A stretch of 64,000 nucleotides of DNA, taken from NCBI GenBank assembly GCA_030549495.1, contig JAUIRK010000723.1, positions 1 through 64,000 of the forward strand, read 5' to 3'. Below are positions 12,900-23,853 of this stretch, piece after piece (within the stretch, counting starts at the first letter, position 1; every line of letters begins with the position of its first letter). Position numbers and translations under genes: made by a program. This DNA is from Nectonema munidae (lineage: Eukaryota; Nematomorpha; Nectonematoida; Nectonematidae). The notes below the pieces were generated by a model. The model worked only from the letters and a program-made list of their open reading frames with translations. It was not told the origin of the DNA and did no database searches.

Positions 12900-14900
12900 A
12901 GGATTTGAAAATACCTATAAGTATTAATCAAATTTGCGGTTTACTTATGAAAATTTTCTCCAAAAACATTCCTTCACATTTTACATAAAAGATATGTGTT
13001 ATACTAAATCGGCCATGCTGGTTTCATTTCTGGACTAATTTTTTACGTTTAGGATCTGGAAATACCTATAAGTGTTAATCAAATTTGCGGTTTACTTCTA
13101 AAAATTATCTCCAAAAACATTCATTCAAATTTTACAATGAAATATATGTGTTATACTAAATCGGCCATGCTGGTTTCATTTCTGGGCTCATTTTTTACGT
13201 TTAGGATGTGAAAATACCTATAAGTGTTAATCAAATTTGCGGTTTACTTCTGAAAATTGTCTCCAAAAACATTCCTTCACATTTTACATAAAATATATGT
13301 TATACTAAATCGGCCATGATGGTTTCATTTCTGGACTCATTTTTTACGTTTAGGATTTGAAAATATCTATAAGTGTTAATCAAATTTGCGCTTTACTTCT
13401 AAAAATTATCTCCAAAAACGTTAATTCAAATTTTACAATGAAATATATGTTTTTATACCAAATCAACCATGCTGTTTTCATTTCTGGACTCATTTTTTAC
13501 GTTTAGGATGTGAAAATACCTATAAGTGTTAATCAAATTTGCGGTTTACTTCTGAAAATTGTCTCCAAAAACATTCCTTCGCATTTTACATAAAATATAT
13601 GTGTTATACTAAATCGGCCATGCTGGTTTCATTTATGGACTCATTTTTTACGTTTAGGATTTGAAAATATCTATAAGTGTTAATCAAATTTGCGGTTTAC
13701 TTCTAAAAATTATCTCCAAAAACATTCATTCAAATTTTACAATGAAATATATGTTTTTATACCAAATCAACCATGCTGTTTTCATTTCTGAACTAATTTT
13801 CCACATTTAGAGGTTTTAAAATATCTGTCAATGTCAATAAAATTTGCGGTTTACTTCTAAAATCTATCTCCAAAAATATTCTCTCAATTTTACATGAAAT
13901 ATGTTTTTATACCAAATCAATCATGCTGTTTTCATTTCTGAACTAATTTTCCACATTTAGAGGTTTTAAAATATCTGTCAATGTCAATAAAATTTGCGGT
14001 TTACTTCTAAAATCTATCTCCAAAAATATTCTCTCAATTTTACATGAAATATGTTTTTATACCAAATCAATCATGCTGTTTTCATTTCTGAACTCATTTT
14101 TTACATTTAGAATGTGAAAACACTTATAAGTGTTAATGAAATTTGTGGATTACTTCTAAAAATTGTCTCCAAAAACATTCATTCAAATTTTACAATTAAA
14201 TATATGTTTTTATACCAAATCAACCATGCTAGTTTCATTCATGGACTCAATTTTTACAGTTTGAATTTGAAAATACCTATAAGTATCAATCAAATTTGCG
14301 TTTAGTTCTAAAATTTGTTTTCAAAAATATTGATTCAAATTTTACGTGAAATATATGTTTTTATAGCAAATAGATCATGATGATTTCATTTCTGAACACA
14401 GTTTTCGCATTTAGAGGTTTTACTGCTAGTGTCAATCAAATTTGCGGTTTATGTAGTAAAACTATATCCCAAAATATTCTCTCTAATTTTACATGAAAAT
14501 ATGTTTTTATACCAATTCGACCATGATAATTTTTATTTCTGAAATCATTTTTTGCATTTAGAGGTTTTATCTGAAAGTATCAATCAAATGTTCGATTTAC
14601 GTCTAATGTCTATAGAAATATTTTTGAAATTTAAATAAAATATCTGTTTTTATGCCAAATGGAAGATGCTGGTCTCATTTTTGGACTCAGTTTTGGCATT
14701 TATGGTTTTAAAATATCTGAAAGCTTCATTCAGATTTGCGGTTTACTTCTAGATATTATCTTCAAAAATATTTTCAAAAAAATAAAGTATCTGTTTTATA
14801 CCAAATCGACTATGCTTATTTTATTTCTGTATTGGATTTTGGATAATACGGTTAAAAAATATCTCGAAGTGGCAATTGAATTAGTAATGTATGCCTGAAA
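12900..14900 (+). repeat. Tandem array, family 1 (~151-bp unit) in element A
   Basis: About 13 head-to-tail units. The landmark AATTTGCGGTTTACTT recurs at roughly 12931, 13082, 13234, 13383 (one substitution), 13536, 13687, 13841, 13991, 14140 (varied), 14293, 14439, 14586 and 14735. Spacing is 146-154 bases. Units near the middle are most alike; those toward the centre of the element (after 14300) are the most diverged. Two adjacent units (about 13790-14090) are nearly identical, suggesting recent local duplication. Short frames inside are by-products. Confidence 0.9.
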
Positions 14901-15394
14901 ATCAGTTCTTAAAAAAATTTCAAAAAATGGATGCATATTAGATATATAGTGAAAATATACTGTTTTTTTTGTATATTTTGGCTTATAATACTTTCTACAA
15001 TCATCTTGAGTATGAAATATTTATTAAAAAATACAAATGAAAAATATTTAAATCTATAGCTTATCATATAGGATTACACATTTAGCTAAGATGGGTAGGA
15101 AATCTGAAAATTTAGAATAGGTCAGATTTATCAAAAATGGCACAGATGCCAATATGTCAGAATTTAGTCACTATCAAGATATTTTTAAATTAAATTTGTC
15201 CATTTTTTTCCTTTTGCGTAAAAGAAATAATTTTTTAGATGAAGAACCTGGACAACTTTTTGTAATTGAACAATGAACATCACGAATGATTCATCAGAAA
15301 AAAACCTTTGAAATGAGATTGGTTAACAAATATTCAGGCCTGATAATAAAATACACGATACTGATTAAAAAGTTTAAGATCATCAAGAAGATTC

Positions 15395-15690
15395 TTTGAT
15401 TCATTTTCATAAAAAATGAATATCACCATTGAATTCAGCATATTTGAAAATGGGTATACATGTGTAAAAAACTTTATATACTTATTTAGATAAAAAGTTC
15501 CTTTTTGAGATGAGCTGTCACATTTAGATCAATTTTTTGACAGGTTTGATTGATTTTGATAAAAAATGAATATCACCACTGAATTCAGCATTTCCTTTTT
15601 GAGATGAGCTGTCAAATATAAATCAATTTTTTGACAGGTTTGATTGATTTTCATAAAAAATGGACATCACCACTGAATTCAGCATAGTTG
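15395..15690 (+). repeat. Tandem array, family 2, short version in element A
   Basis: Two to three copies of a unit containing GATGAGCTGTCA, TTTTTTGACAGGTTTGATTG and ATCACCACTGAATTCAGCAT. Spacing is irregular (about 110-150 bases) because one unit has lost its middle part. The same unit, in opposite orientation, is repeated about ten times in element B. Confidence 0.85.
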
Positions 15691-15812
15691 AAATATATAA
15701 ACATTAAAAATATTTATAAAAACTTATTAATATCTGAGAAAAATAGGGGGCGGGCACTTTACGCCCCCCAGCACTTGAGCGGACAAATTTTGCCCAGCAC
15801 TAATAGGGTTAA

Positions 15813-15956
15813 AAAGTCGTAGATTGGCTACACACTAACCATTCTGCCAAAGGTTGTAGTGAATTCAAGGCCATCCATTCGCAGAATGCAAGTGGAACGG
15901 AAAAAGCACCACTTTTACTAGTACAGGATGTTCCAACCCGTTGGAACAGTGCATAC
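15813..15956 (+). pseudogene. hAT transposase, middle part
   Basis: The frame reads NHSAKGCSEFKAIHSQNASG and then LLLVQDVPTRWNSAY. DVPTRWNS is the diagnostic hAT block (family form DV.TRWNST) after the second acidic motif. The reading frame is broken close to the TTAA (about one base relative to the preceding piece). It stops at 15956, exactly where the DDE transposon begins. Confidence 0.88.
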
Positions 15957-18371
15957 TAGGGATACAACTTTTTCTAACTTTACAACCCTGTGTTATTTTC
16001 TGATGAACTTTTAAGTAATAACTACAAAAATTAAATTTTTATTGAAAAATTTGGAAAAAAGTTCACGCATGACTAAGCGCTTATTTTTAAAAGGGCAAAG
16101 TATAAAAGGTTATGTAAAAAATGCTCCAAAATATTTCAAAAAATATAGCATGATGCTGAAAAAAGATTTTATCTTACAATAAACATTTTAAATTGTTCAA
16201 AAGAAAAATAGTTCAATAAAAAACATCGTTAGAGGCGAGAAAGCGTAAGGACAAGTTTTCTCTCTTTTTGCAACTTTTGTACAATCCCTGCATAACTCTA
16301 ATTCCACGTTCGCAGCATTGATTACTTCTAGGAATGTTTAGAATAGATGGCTCTCGATTCCAATGATTTATCAAGCATTTTTGTGCTTTATCATAAAATT
16401 GTAAAGCATGGTATAATTCAGAATAACTTTCTACCCTATAAGTTTGATCTCTGAACCAATAATTGGCCCAAATATTTGAAATAAATGTACAAATTGGTAA
16501 ATCTTTTCTTGTTGATGGTAACAAAAAATGCAAGGAGGACTAAAATAGCACGCGAGTTCCATCTTGCTTTAGAATGCTTGGAATTTTTTGGAATTTTATA
16601 CAAAGTACAATTTTTTCCTTCATGAAATATTTGAATGCATGTACTAAATGAAAAAGAAATTTCATGTCATCTCTCCAGCCACAAGATTCGTTAATTACAT
16701 ATGTGCCATTTTGGAAAGACTTTTGAAGACTCTCGTAATTTTTAATAAGTTCTTCAACGAAAAAATATTCAATATTAGGTTTTTTATTGGCTATCGGCAA
16801 TTCTTTATCCATTACAAGTCTCAAAACTCGATCCAAAACGTGGTGTTGACAGCTTAGAACTGGGGCTTAGTTGCCCCTCTACTCAAAAACATTCTTTGTA
16901 GCTTAATGACCACTCCATTTTTTCCCGGTATTTACGCGTGTGGTATCTGCTAATATCATCAAAACTGAATTCCACAATTTAAACTCTTCTAATACATTTA
17001 GTATTCCATAAGCAATCGTTTCAGCTTTACCATCATTTAACTCTATTGCAGCAAGCTTGATCTCTCGTTTTTCATTTGTCATGATAATAATCCTTGCCAT
17101 CAATCATTTTTCCGTCGAAGTGTAAGCACCATTTGTCTTCCGATAAAGTTTTAATAAAGTACGATTTCAATTTATTAGTTTCTCCAAAAACTGCTTTGTG
17201 AATACCTTTATGAGTGGGGACTGGAATATCGATACCACTTTCTTGCAATTGCTTACAAATTTTTGATGCTTTTCTGCTTGATATTTTAGCCTGCACCACA
17301 AGTTTGGCACTGATCGAACATTTATTTTTATTATGCCTATTATTATCTTTCTCTTGATCGAAATATTTTGCATTGTCTGAAAGTTTTTCTTCAATAAAGT
17401 TTTTATTTTTTTTATTTCCTACTGCTAATACTCTATTTGAAACACTTTCAAAGTTTTTTTTTCTTTTTGATGGGTGAATCCTTTGAATACTTGCACTTTT
17501 TTTGGTTGAATAACCAATCGTCCCAATGCTTTGAAGTTGAAGATCATAAAGCTTTTTGTCATTCATGTTAAGCCATGTTCCATTGATTTTTGTGATATCA
17601 AAAATGTTGTTAATAGGTTCAAAGTTCTTTTTCTTTCTACACTTTTCATACAGATTGTTAACTTGTTGAACTTTGGTTTGTACGGCTTGCGTTGTAATAT
17701 TTGGAAAATTAACGTTTGTATCCAAAGTAGTATAACTTCTCAGTTATTATTTTGATTCTTTCTAGTCTTCCTTTAGTTGCAGATGAAAGTGTTTGAAAAC
17801 GTCCAATAATTTGTTTTTTAATGGCATTCTAGTCTTTTCTGCTAACGAAGATTCTTCAATGGCAACATTTCCTCTTTTTAGATGACAATGATATTTTGTT
17901 AAATTATTTTCCCACTTTTTTTTTTGTTTTTTTCAACAATATCCAATCTTTGTTTAAATGACATAATAAAAGGCTCTAAAAAATGAATTAAGATACTTAT
18001 TATTTATAGATTACAAATAGACAATATATCTTTTTAATTTTAAGAATTTATAAAGAAAAAATAGCGAAAAATCTAAATTTATTAATTTTATCTAAATTAG
18101 ACTAGCAGACTTTTTTTTATAAATAAAACTACTATTCTGATATCAAAAAAATTTACGTATATGATTGTTTTTATAAAAACTAAATCGACTAAAAAAATTG
18201 TTCGCCATTTTTTGATTTGGAATAGTTAAAAATTTTAAAACAAGTTGTGCGTAAACTTTTTTTCAGTTATTAGTAAATTAATGTTACATTAGAGTTATTT
18301 ATATCAAAGTTCATTTAAATTTGATACAGGAACTTATTTTTTCAGAAAATCACGAAAAAGATGTATCCCTA
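15957..18371 (-). mobile_element. DDE transposon of unassigned family, with TIRs and target duplication
   Basis: The element is about 2.4 kb and inserted into the hAT gene. The left end TAGGGATACAACTTTTT and the inverted right end TAGGGATACATCTTTTT match at 16 of 17 bases. The flanks share GCATAC (15951-15956 and 18372-18377). This is either a 6-bp target duplication, or a 4-bp CATA duplication with CTAGGGATAC ends. Removing the insert leaves the hAT frame continuous (...WNSAY then PRLKRLQ...), which confirms the boundaries. The transposase relic lies on the minus strand. A 4-bp duplication would be compatible with Sola-type elements, but I do not assign it. Confidence 0.85.
16213..17725 (-). 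pseudogene. Transposase relic of the 15957-18371 element
   Basis: The N-terminal frame (17072-17725, 217 codons) contains FDITKINGTWLNMNDKKLYD, RIHPSKRKK and, near its end, DKWCLHFDGKMIDGKDY. LHFDGK resembles the LHWDGK block of a transposase-like family I associate with arthropod and cnidarian genomes. The next frame has LAAIELNDGKAETIAYGILN and ILADTTRVNTGKK, matching that family's DTT..NTG block. Later frames give DDMKFLFHLVHAFKYFMKEK and QCCERGIRVMQG. At least three frame breaks separate the pieces. DDE chemistry is inferred from Asp in LHFDGK, Asp in ADTT and Glu in CCERG; I have not verified this. Confidence 0.65.
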
Positions 18372-18377
18372 GCATAC

Positions 18378-19118
18378 CCTAGGCTGAAGCGGTTGCAAAT
18401 GTTAAAAAGAACTGTGCAGGTTTACATCTCTGAACAAGATGAGCTGCCAAGTTTTTCTTGTTATGGGTGGCAAATTATTGAATTGTTAAAGAGACCTCTG
18501 TCTGTGCTTCGTGCTAGATTTTTTAGTGATTCAGGTTCTGGTCTTGACATTATGAGGAATCCATCATATGTTCTACCAATAGTAATTGACCCACGATTTA
18601 AAGTCCAATTTTTGAAAGATAAAGCATATGGAAAAACTTTAGTCCTTGGCGAGATTCTACAACACCACAATGTTGATACTAAGAGTGTGGAGACTGAGAC
18701 TGTTGATGAAGCTGCTCACTCTGACTATGCCACTAAGTAATAATTATCCGAAGATAAAAGCGAGAATGATTTCATGGCTTGCTTCCAAGAAATTGCCAGA
18801 ACACACGAAAAGGCGAATATAACAATTACTAAGACCAAGAAAGATATGGAAGAAAAGGCAGCCAGCGAATTAGAACTTTACCTCTGCACTTCACTCCTGA
18901 AAAGAGACAAATGCCCCCTGCAGTATTGGAAACAGGATGAAAAAATTCCACTGCTGAAACAGCTGACAGCTAAATACCTATGTACACCTGCATCATCAGT
19001 ATACTCTGAGCGCCTTTTTTCCTTTTGTCTGAAAAAGGAGAGAGGCTTCTATTCATTTACCACAATGGTAGGAAATTTTCAAGATAAATTTCGTATACAA
19101 GCTGATTTTCTGGAATAG
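18378..19118 (+). pseudogene. hAT transposase, C-terminal part with dimerisation domain
   Basis: The frame resumes immediately after the insertion with PRLKRLQMLKRTVQVYISEQ and continues for about 120 codons to a stop, through VLPIVIDPRFKVQFLKD (family form ..LDPRFK..). After the stop, a second frame (18774-19118) ends with LTAKYLCTPASSVYSERLFS, the hAT C-terminal dimerisation motif (TPASS..SER.FS). The motif is followed by a diverged tail in place of the usual AG.....KR..L.. block. Confidence 0.88.
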
Positions 19119-19579
19119 TCCTACATGTATGAAATTTTTATTTGTTATTAAATAAAGAACTGTTTTGTCATTAATTTGCATCTAACTGTTTTTTAAAAGT
19201 CAATTATTTAATTATTAAATTATAATTTTGTTTTGCAATTATCTGGCAGGATATAAGAAGTATCGGACATTGGTACGAATATCGAATAATCATCAGTATC
19301 CGGTGCAGCCCTATTAAAAAATGAAAGCTCAGCGATTGTAAAAAGTCGGATAATAATCTTTTAAGATGCACATTAAATTTTCCACAATTGTAAGGTAACA
19401 TGCAAAAGAATAATTGATGGGATTTATTGGTTTTCTGATATTTTCACATAGCATAAAGTGTTGATAAATATAGACAGGCATATTTCATCCCACGAGCTCC
19501 ATTTTTAAATATTCATGGATAAAGAAAAAACTGCTTGCCTTGCCTTTTTTTGCACCACTTCCTTCCCACATCTTAGCTG

Positions 19580-20660
19580 CGTGTGGGTGCACCGATTCTG
19601 ATTATAATCGGAATAGCAAAAATTCCTGGAATCTTAATCAGAATCATAACCATTTTTGTAAAAATAAGACCTAGGAATCCGAAAATTAACTTTTGAACAT
19701 TTTACTTCTGTAATTCTAGATTAGAGAATGACACATTTTATTTGCCCTTTGAGTAAAATTAAGTACATCAGGATGAACTGACAGCACATGAGATATAAAG
19801 GCAGAAAGATTTAGAAGAAATATTAACACCTTTTGATAAGGCCAATAAACTGGCAGAAGGATATTGTGTTACATCAAGTATTGTGATGTGAATTGTTCGT
19901 GGCTTAGAGGTAGCAATGAAGAAACAAACATCAAATTTCATGTCCAAACAAGCGAAAACACAAAATCTATGGCTAACTGACTTGCTATTTATAACAACGA
20001 CACCTCCCAACTTTCTGCTACGATAGACCGTCTTTGGAAATTTCGCTGGTGTAGATCAAGTAAACGAGCAGAGATTCCTCAAAAACTAAGAACTGAGCTC
20101 CACACTACCTTCACTATAGAGGCATGAATACAATCCGCACTCATAAGAAACCCCGTGTAGAAGAGAATTTTTTTATTCTTATAGCCAGAAGTGGATACAT
20201 ATCCTCAATTGTTTGACTGCGATGACAAAACCGGATATTTCAACGAATCATGCATCATCTACTGAAAATTAAAGCAATGAATGTTACCACGGCTAGTTAA
20301 ACTCGCGTGTAAATATCTACAAATAACTATAAATACTATAAATAGGTTTTTCTATCGCTGGAAAGATATTCCGGCCTCATCGATGTAACTTGTTCAACAA
20401 TTGGTGATACTATAACATTTGTTTTATACAAACAACCCCTTTTTATGTTTAGAAACTTGTGATAAATATTGGACGAATTCAAAGATTTACTAATAAAAAG
20501 GGTAATTATTTTGAATAGAATTTTTTTCTAATCAGAATCAGAATTATAGAATCATATTTTGAAAATTAGAATCAAAATGGTAATTAAAAAAATCAGAGAA
20601 TCAGAATCATACTAATAATTTTTAGAATCATGACGCCGCGATTGCTCCTAATTCATCATT
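19580..20660 (+). mobile_element. Decayed hAT element
   Basis: The left edge GTGGGTGCACCGATTCTGAT resembles a GGGTGCACCGATTC hAT terminus. It is followed by AATCGGAAT/AATCAGAATC phrases that recur inverted near 20530-20620. Between them the plus strand (about 19790-19980) reads LEEILTPFDKANKLAEGYCV, then IVRGLEVAMKKQTS. This matches the hAT segment before the dimerisation domain (PFE.AT....ERYVT.S.V.P..RGL). Several stops interrupt it. The right boundary is approximate. Confidence 0.5.
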
Positions 20661-20889
20661 TAAAAAATGCACTATAATATAAATTAAATCTTACTCACAA
20701 AGATATTTAAATTTTTAAAATTGCTGAAAATTTTTGTTTTCTATCTTCAATTCCTGATTGCGATATCCGTATCATTTTTCAATTTTGGACTTTATTTTTA
20801 CAATGAAACACCGACAATAAAAAACGTAAAATCCAAACAGTTTTGAAATATTTAATTTTTGATATTTGAGAAACTCTGATGAATTCATT

Positions 20890-21056
20890 AGGTACCTTTA
20901 CCTTTAGGGGGCGTGAGTAAGGTTGGTTAAGTACTAGGTTTCGATAACTCAAGGTCTTGGGCTCGATCCTGTCACAAGCCTACTTTCTCATAGTTCGATA
21001 CAAGCAGCGCAATTGTGCTTTCTCAATGAAAACACCCCACGGTACCTTTACCTTTC
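20890..21056 (+). repeat. tRNA-derived SINE, copy 2
   Basis: The better copy: an A-box-like TTGGTTAAGTACTAGG, a B-box-like GGGCTCGATCC about 30 bases on, then the body ATAGTTCGATACAAGCAGCG and the tail GGTACCTTTACCTTT. The tail motif also lies just upstream (20891-20906), as if a previous copy ended there or the motif was duplicated on insertion. It shares about 110 bases with 8952-9088. Confidence 0.72.
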
Positions 21057-21059
21057 AAA

Positions 21060-22037
21060 AAAATTGAAGTATTTTTCTTGTACATTGAAATTCATACATG
21101 GTGATATACAACCATGGCTTAAAATGAAAGATGGAGAATTTAAAATTTATAAGAATAAAGTTTATTGAAAATTAAAAATAGAAATTATATCATTGAAAAT
21201 TTCAATTAAATTTACAATAAGTTAATTAGAAAAATTTCATTACGAATCCCATTTTTATAATTAATGTAAATTGACCTAGATTTTCTTCACTTTTGCACAT
21301 AAAATGCTTTTTTTGCTTTACGTTTATTCAATGAGTACAAATACATCCCATCAAAAACGTGCTTCTGTGAACTTTTTTGATAAAGTCATATACACTTTTT
21401 ACATTTTCCTAATCAAACAACTAATCTGCAGTTTGACTCATCTTCGCATCGAAATTTTACAGCTCCAAAACGGTATATGCAGGTTTTGCCACAAAAACCG
21501 TTTTCTGGGATTTTTTCTATTTTAACGTCGCTTAACAACAGAATTCCCGAGAGCCAATAAGAATCCCGCTTTTTCATTCATTAGTCGTATATGTCAAAAA
21601 AGGGAGTTTAGAAAAATTTAACTCCAACGTGATTTGTTATCTCTTTTTTTAGTTTAAAAACACATCTTTTACCTTTAAAATTTTACAAAAAAACGGTTCT
21701 TAGCTTATTCCAATATCATTTTTGTTCCTGCTTGATAATGTCTAAGTCTGGAAGCCTTAATATGCATTATGATGCAAGGGAGTGGGAATACGTGTGGAAT
21801 CGCGAAACAACTTTTTGCATTATCCTTGCATTGCATATTACAACAAAAGAAGAAAAAATACTTATTAAACTCTTCTTTTGAACGCCTAAAGAATTCATAA
21901 CGGCTACTATTGTTAAACTGACAATGAAAAGAAAACTATAGTAATTATACATTTTCCTTCCAATCAATAAAGGTGTATCCTTTGTGAGAGTGATAATGTA
22001 AAAACTGTGTCACCAGTATTTAGGCATCATATTCAAA
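21060..22037. other. Region upstream of the receptor gene; no gene seen
   Basis: AT-rich sequence. Two frames (21304-21525 plus, 21767-21967 minus) are hydrophobic but match nothing known. The 5' untranslated region and promoter of the receptor gene should lie in the 3' part, but I see no clear core promoter. Confidence 0.4.
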
Positions 22038-22949
22038 TTGGTCGTGATTCGAAAACTTCTGCAAATGATGAACTTGCGAGCGCTACAAACGGTGAATATC
22101 TTTATCTTAGTCCTGACCTGCATACAATCATTTGTAGTAGTCTCTTTTTACATCTTGATTAATGCATTCAGGTCAGCATTTACTCTGATCATCTCTGTAC
22201 TTTTTTCCTTCATGATCATTTCCCTTTCTTTCCAAATTGTATACTACGCATATATTTTGAGCGATGAGAGCATTTCCTTCACTCTCTGCCTATTTATCAA
22301 GTATACGAATCATACATTTGCAATTTTTTACGCCCTTCTTCTTGATATTATCCTTTTCTTACAAATTCTAATAAAAAGAAAACCACGCTATAATGTCTTG
22401 ATATGGACGAATAAAGTTTCACTCTGTATTGTTTTTCTCACGCTTGCTCTATCTTCATTTCTTTGGATTCTGCCTTCATTTATAGACCACAAATTTCTTG
22501 ATCCCATGCGTAACGGGCAATGTATAAATCCATATAGCAAAACGTACTTTTCCTTCTACCGTGCTTTAATCTTCCTTTCAATCCTTATGATATATTTTGT
22601 ATTAATCCTGCTTACTATGAATCAACTTGGTAAAAAAGTCTTTAAAAATACTGTTCTTGCTACTATACACGGAGAGAGTTTTCATGAGGAAAATGACGCA
22701 GTCAAAAAGTTTTCTTCAAAAGATAAAGTAAAAATTGTGTATCTTTTATCAATCCCTTTGTTTTTTTCCAACTTTCCGTACATGATTGTCTACTTTTTAG
22801 TTTATCGTAAAATCTATATTACACCTTCAAAGACTGAGATTTTGGAAGTTTTGTACAATGCAAGTTGTCTCCTCCTTGGAACAATTATATTAACATTCAA
22901 TCCTGTTTACAAAAAGACATTAGTATCAATCTTTAAGTTTAGAAGTTAA
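22038..22949 (+). CDS. Rhodopsin-like seven-transmembrane receptor, intronless
   Basis: This uninterrupted 303-codon gene encodes a predicted plasma-membrane G-protein-coupled receptor; its ligand is unknown. Seven hydrophobic segments lie at about 18-42, 46-74, 84-110, 122-146, 172-194, 232-256 and 268-290. Class-A marks are Cys84 at the top of TM3, able to pair with Cys162 in the second extracellular loop; Pro240 in TM6; and N288-P289-V-Y291 near the end of TM7, a shortened NPxxY. The DRY motif after TM3 is replaced by a basic KRKPR stretch, and TM1 lacks the usual GN. The length is short for class A, with short tails. Met10 or Met11 could also be the start. It fits a divergent, lineage-expanded family such as chemosensory or peptide receptors. 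The subfamily is not assigned. Confidence 0.82.
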   Translation: MVVIRKLLQMMNLRALQTVNIFILVLTCIQSFVVVSFYILINAFRSAFTLIISVLFSFMIISLSFQIVYYAYILSDESISFTLCLFIKYTNHTFAIFYALLLDIILFLQILIKRKPRYNVLIWTNKVSLCIVFLTLALSSFLWILPSFIDHKFLDPMRNGQCINPYSKTYFSFYRALIFLSILMIYFVLILLTMNQLGKKVFKNTVLATIHGESFHEENDAVKKFSSKDKVKIVYLLSIPLFFSNFPYMIVYFLVYRKIYITPSKTEILEVLYNASCLLLGTIILTFNPVYKKTLVSIFKFRS

Positions 22950-23024
22950 AAAATATACTAGAGTTTATATTGTGACTTGTTTAACATTTCCTTTACTATA
23001 AATCATATATGTATATTTAATCTA

Positions 23025-23030
23025 AATAAA
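23025..23030 (+). promoter_or_regulatory. Polyadenylation signal AATAAA of the receptor gene
   Basis: A canonical AATAAA lies 76 bases after the receptor stop codon. In AT-rich DNA such hexamers are frequent, so the link is plausible, not proven. Confidence 0.4.
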
Positions 23031-23619
23031 GTAATTTTCAAACATCCTTTCTAATCGGATTAAAAAAAGAAAAGAGTTAATAGAAAATTTTTTACTATAG
23101 CAATGGAAGGTTAGAATTGATATGTCGCTAAAGATTCATTTTCTGCATTTCTCCTTCATTTTTACAGAAAAATTGTGGAACAGTTTGTGATCAGCATGGA
23201 GAAAAATTCTAACTGAATATTTCAGTTATTGAAAAAAGATATCAGGAAAATGGGATCAAATATTATAACAGACTTCTGTTAAAGAGGAATCCCTTAAATC
23301 TCACAAACGACAGCTTAACAAGTTTAAAATTGTAGATAACTAGAAATGGAAAACTTGATAAAAAATTTTTTCTTCAAATTTTATAAAGTTTTTAGAATAA
23401 AAAATTATGATTATACCTTCTTAGAATATTCAAACCCTATTATACATTATTTTTTGGTTAGTATAAAAAAACTTGAATTTTGTTAAAGCTTTAGCTAATC
23501 AAAATTTTCTAAAATTATTTTTAAATTCCGCATTTAAAATTACACATAAACTAACAAATTATCAAGGATCAGTTGTAAGTATTAAATGTAAACTATTAAC
23601 TTGTTTAAAATGCATATAT

Positions 23620-23740
23620 ACTTTTAACGTAATAGAAAATGAAGAAAGAAACAACCATTGTAAAAATTTTTGATCCTCGCAACAATTTGAGGTGAGTCAA
23701 AATTTGTTGACAAAATTTTTCATAACTAATTTTTTCGAAA
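23620..23740 (+). repeat. Dispersed repeat, copy 1
   Basis: Contains TAATAGAAAATGAAGAAAGA, an A-rich run, then GTTGACAAAATTTTTCATAA. The same order occurs at 25868-26020 with moderate divergence. It has no coding potential and no recognised termini. Confidence 0.5.
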
Positions 23741-23853
23741 GTTTAGGTCTTCGTATATTGCGATTTCAATGTATTCTCATGGTATACTCCAAAATGCGAT
23801 CTATATTTTTCCCTTTATAGTTAGTTCTTCTATTGCTAATTAGTTTGGCTTAT

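Larger units (their letters stand above)
12423..15808 (+). mobile_element. TTAA-flanked non-autonomous element A carrying two satellite arrays
   Basis: The element (3386 bp) is bounded by TTAA on both sides (12419-12422 and 15809-15812). It has terminal inverted repeats CCCTATTAGTGCTGGG at the left and its complement at the right. TTAA plus CCC...GGG ends are hallmarks of the piggyBac superfamily. Behind each end lies a GC-rich hairpin (GGGGGCGTAAAAAGCCCCC and a relative). The right end has an extra CAAAATTTGTCCGCTCAAG spacer and a second copy of the AGTGCTGGG motif. The interior holds no transposase, only repeat family 1 (about 12900-14900), a unique centre, and repeat family 2 (about 15395-15690). 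It inserted into the hAT transposase gene. Confidence 0.88.
11978..19313 (+). mobile_element. hAT transposon split by two later insertions
   Basis: Three plus-strand segments of one hAT transposase (11978-12418, 15813-15956, 18378-19118) lie in correct order. They are separated by a TTAA-flanked element (12423-15808) and a DDE transposon (15957-18371). The 3' end is at about 19313, where GGTGCAGCCCTA is the inverted form of a TAGGGCTGCACC hAT-type terminus. The 5' end is missing, replaced by piggyBac sequence before 11978. Each insertion left a target duplication (TTAA; GCATAC), so the order of events can be read: hAT first, then the two inserts. Confidence 0.85.

Noticed and set aside
14114-14305. 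Reading frames inside the satellite arrays
   Set aside because: They repeat with the 150-bp units and are by-products of the repeat, with no protein motif.
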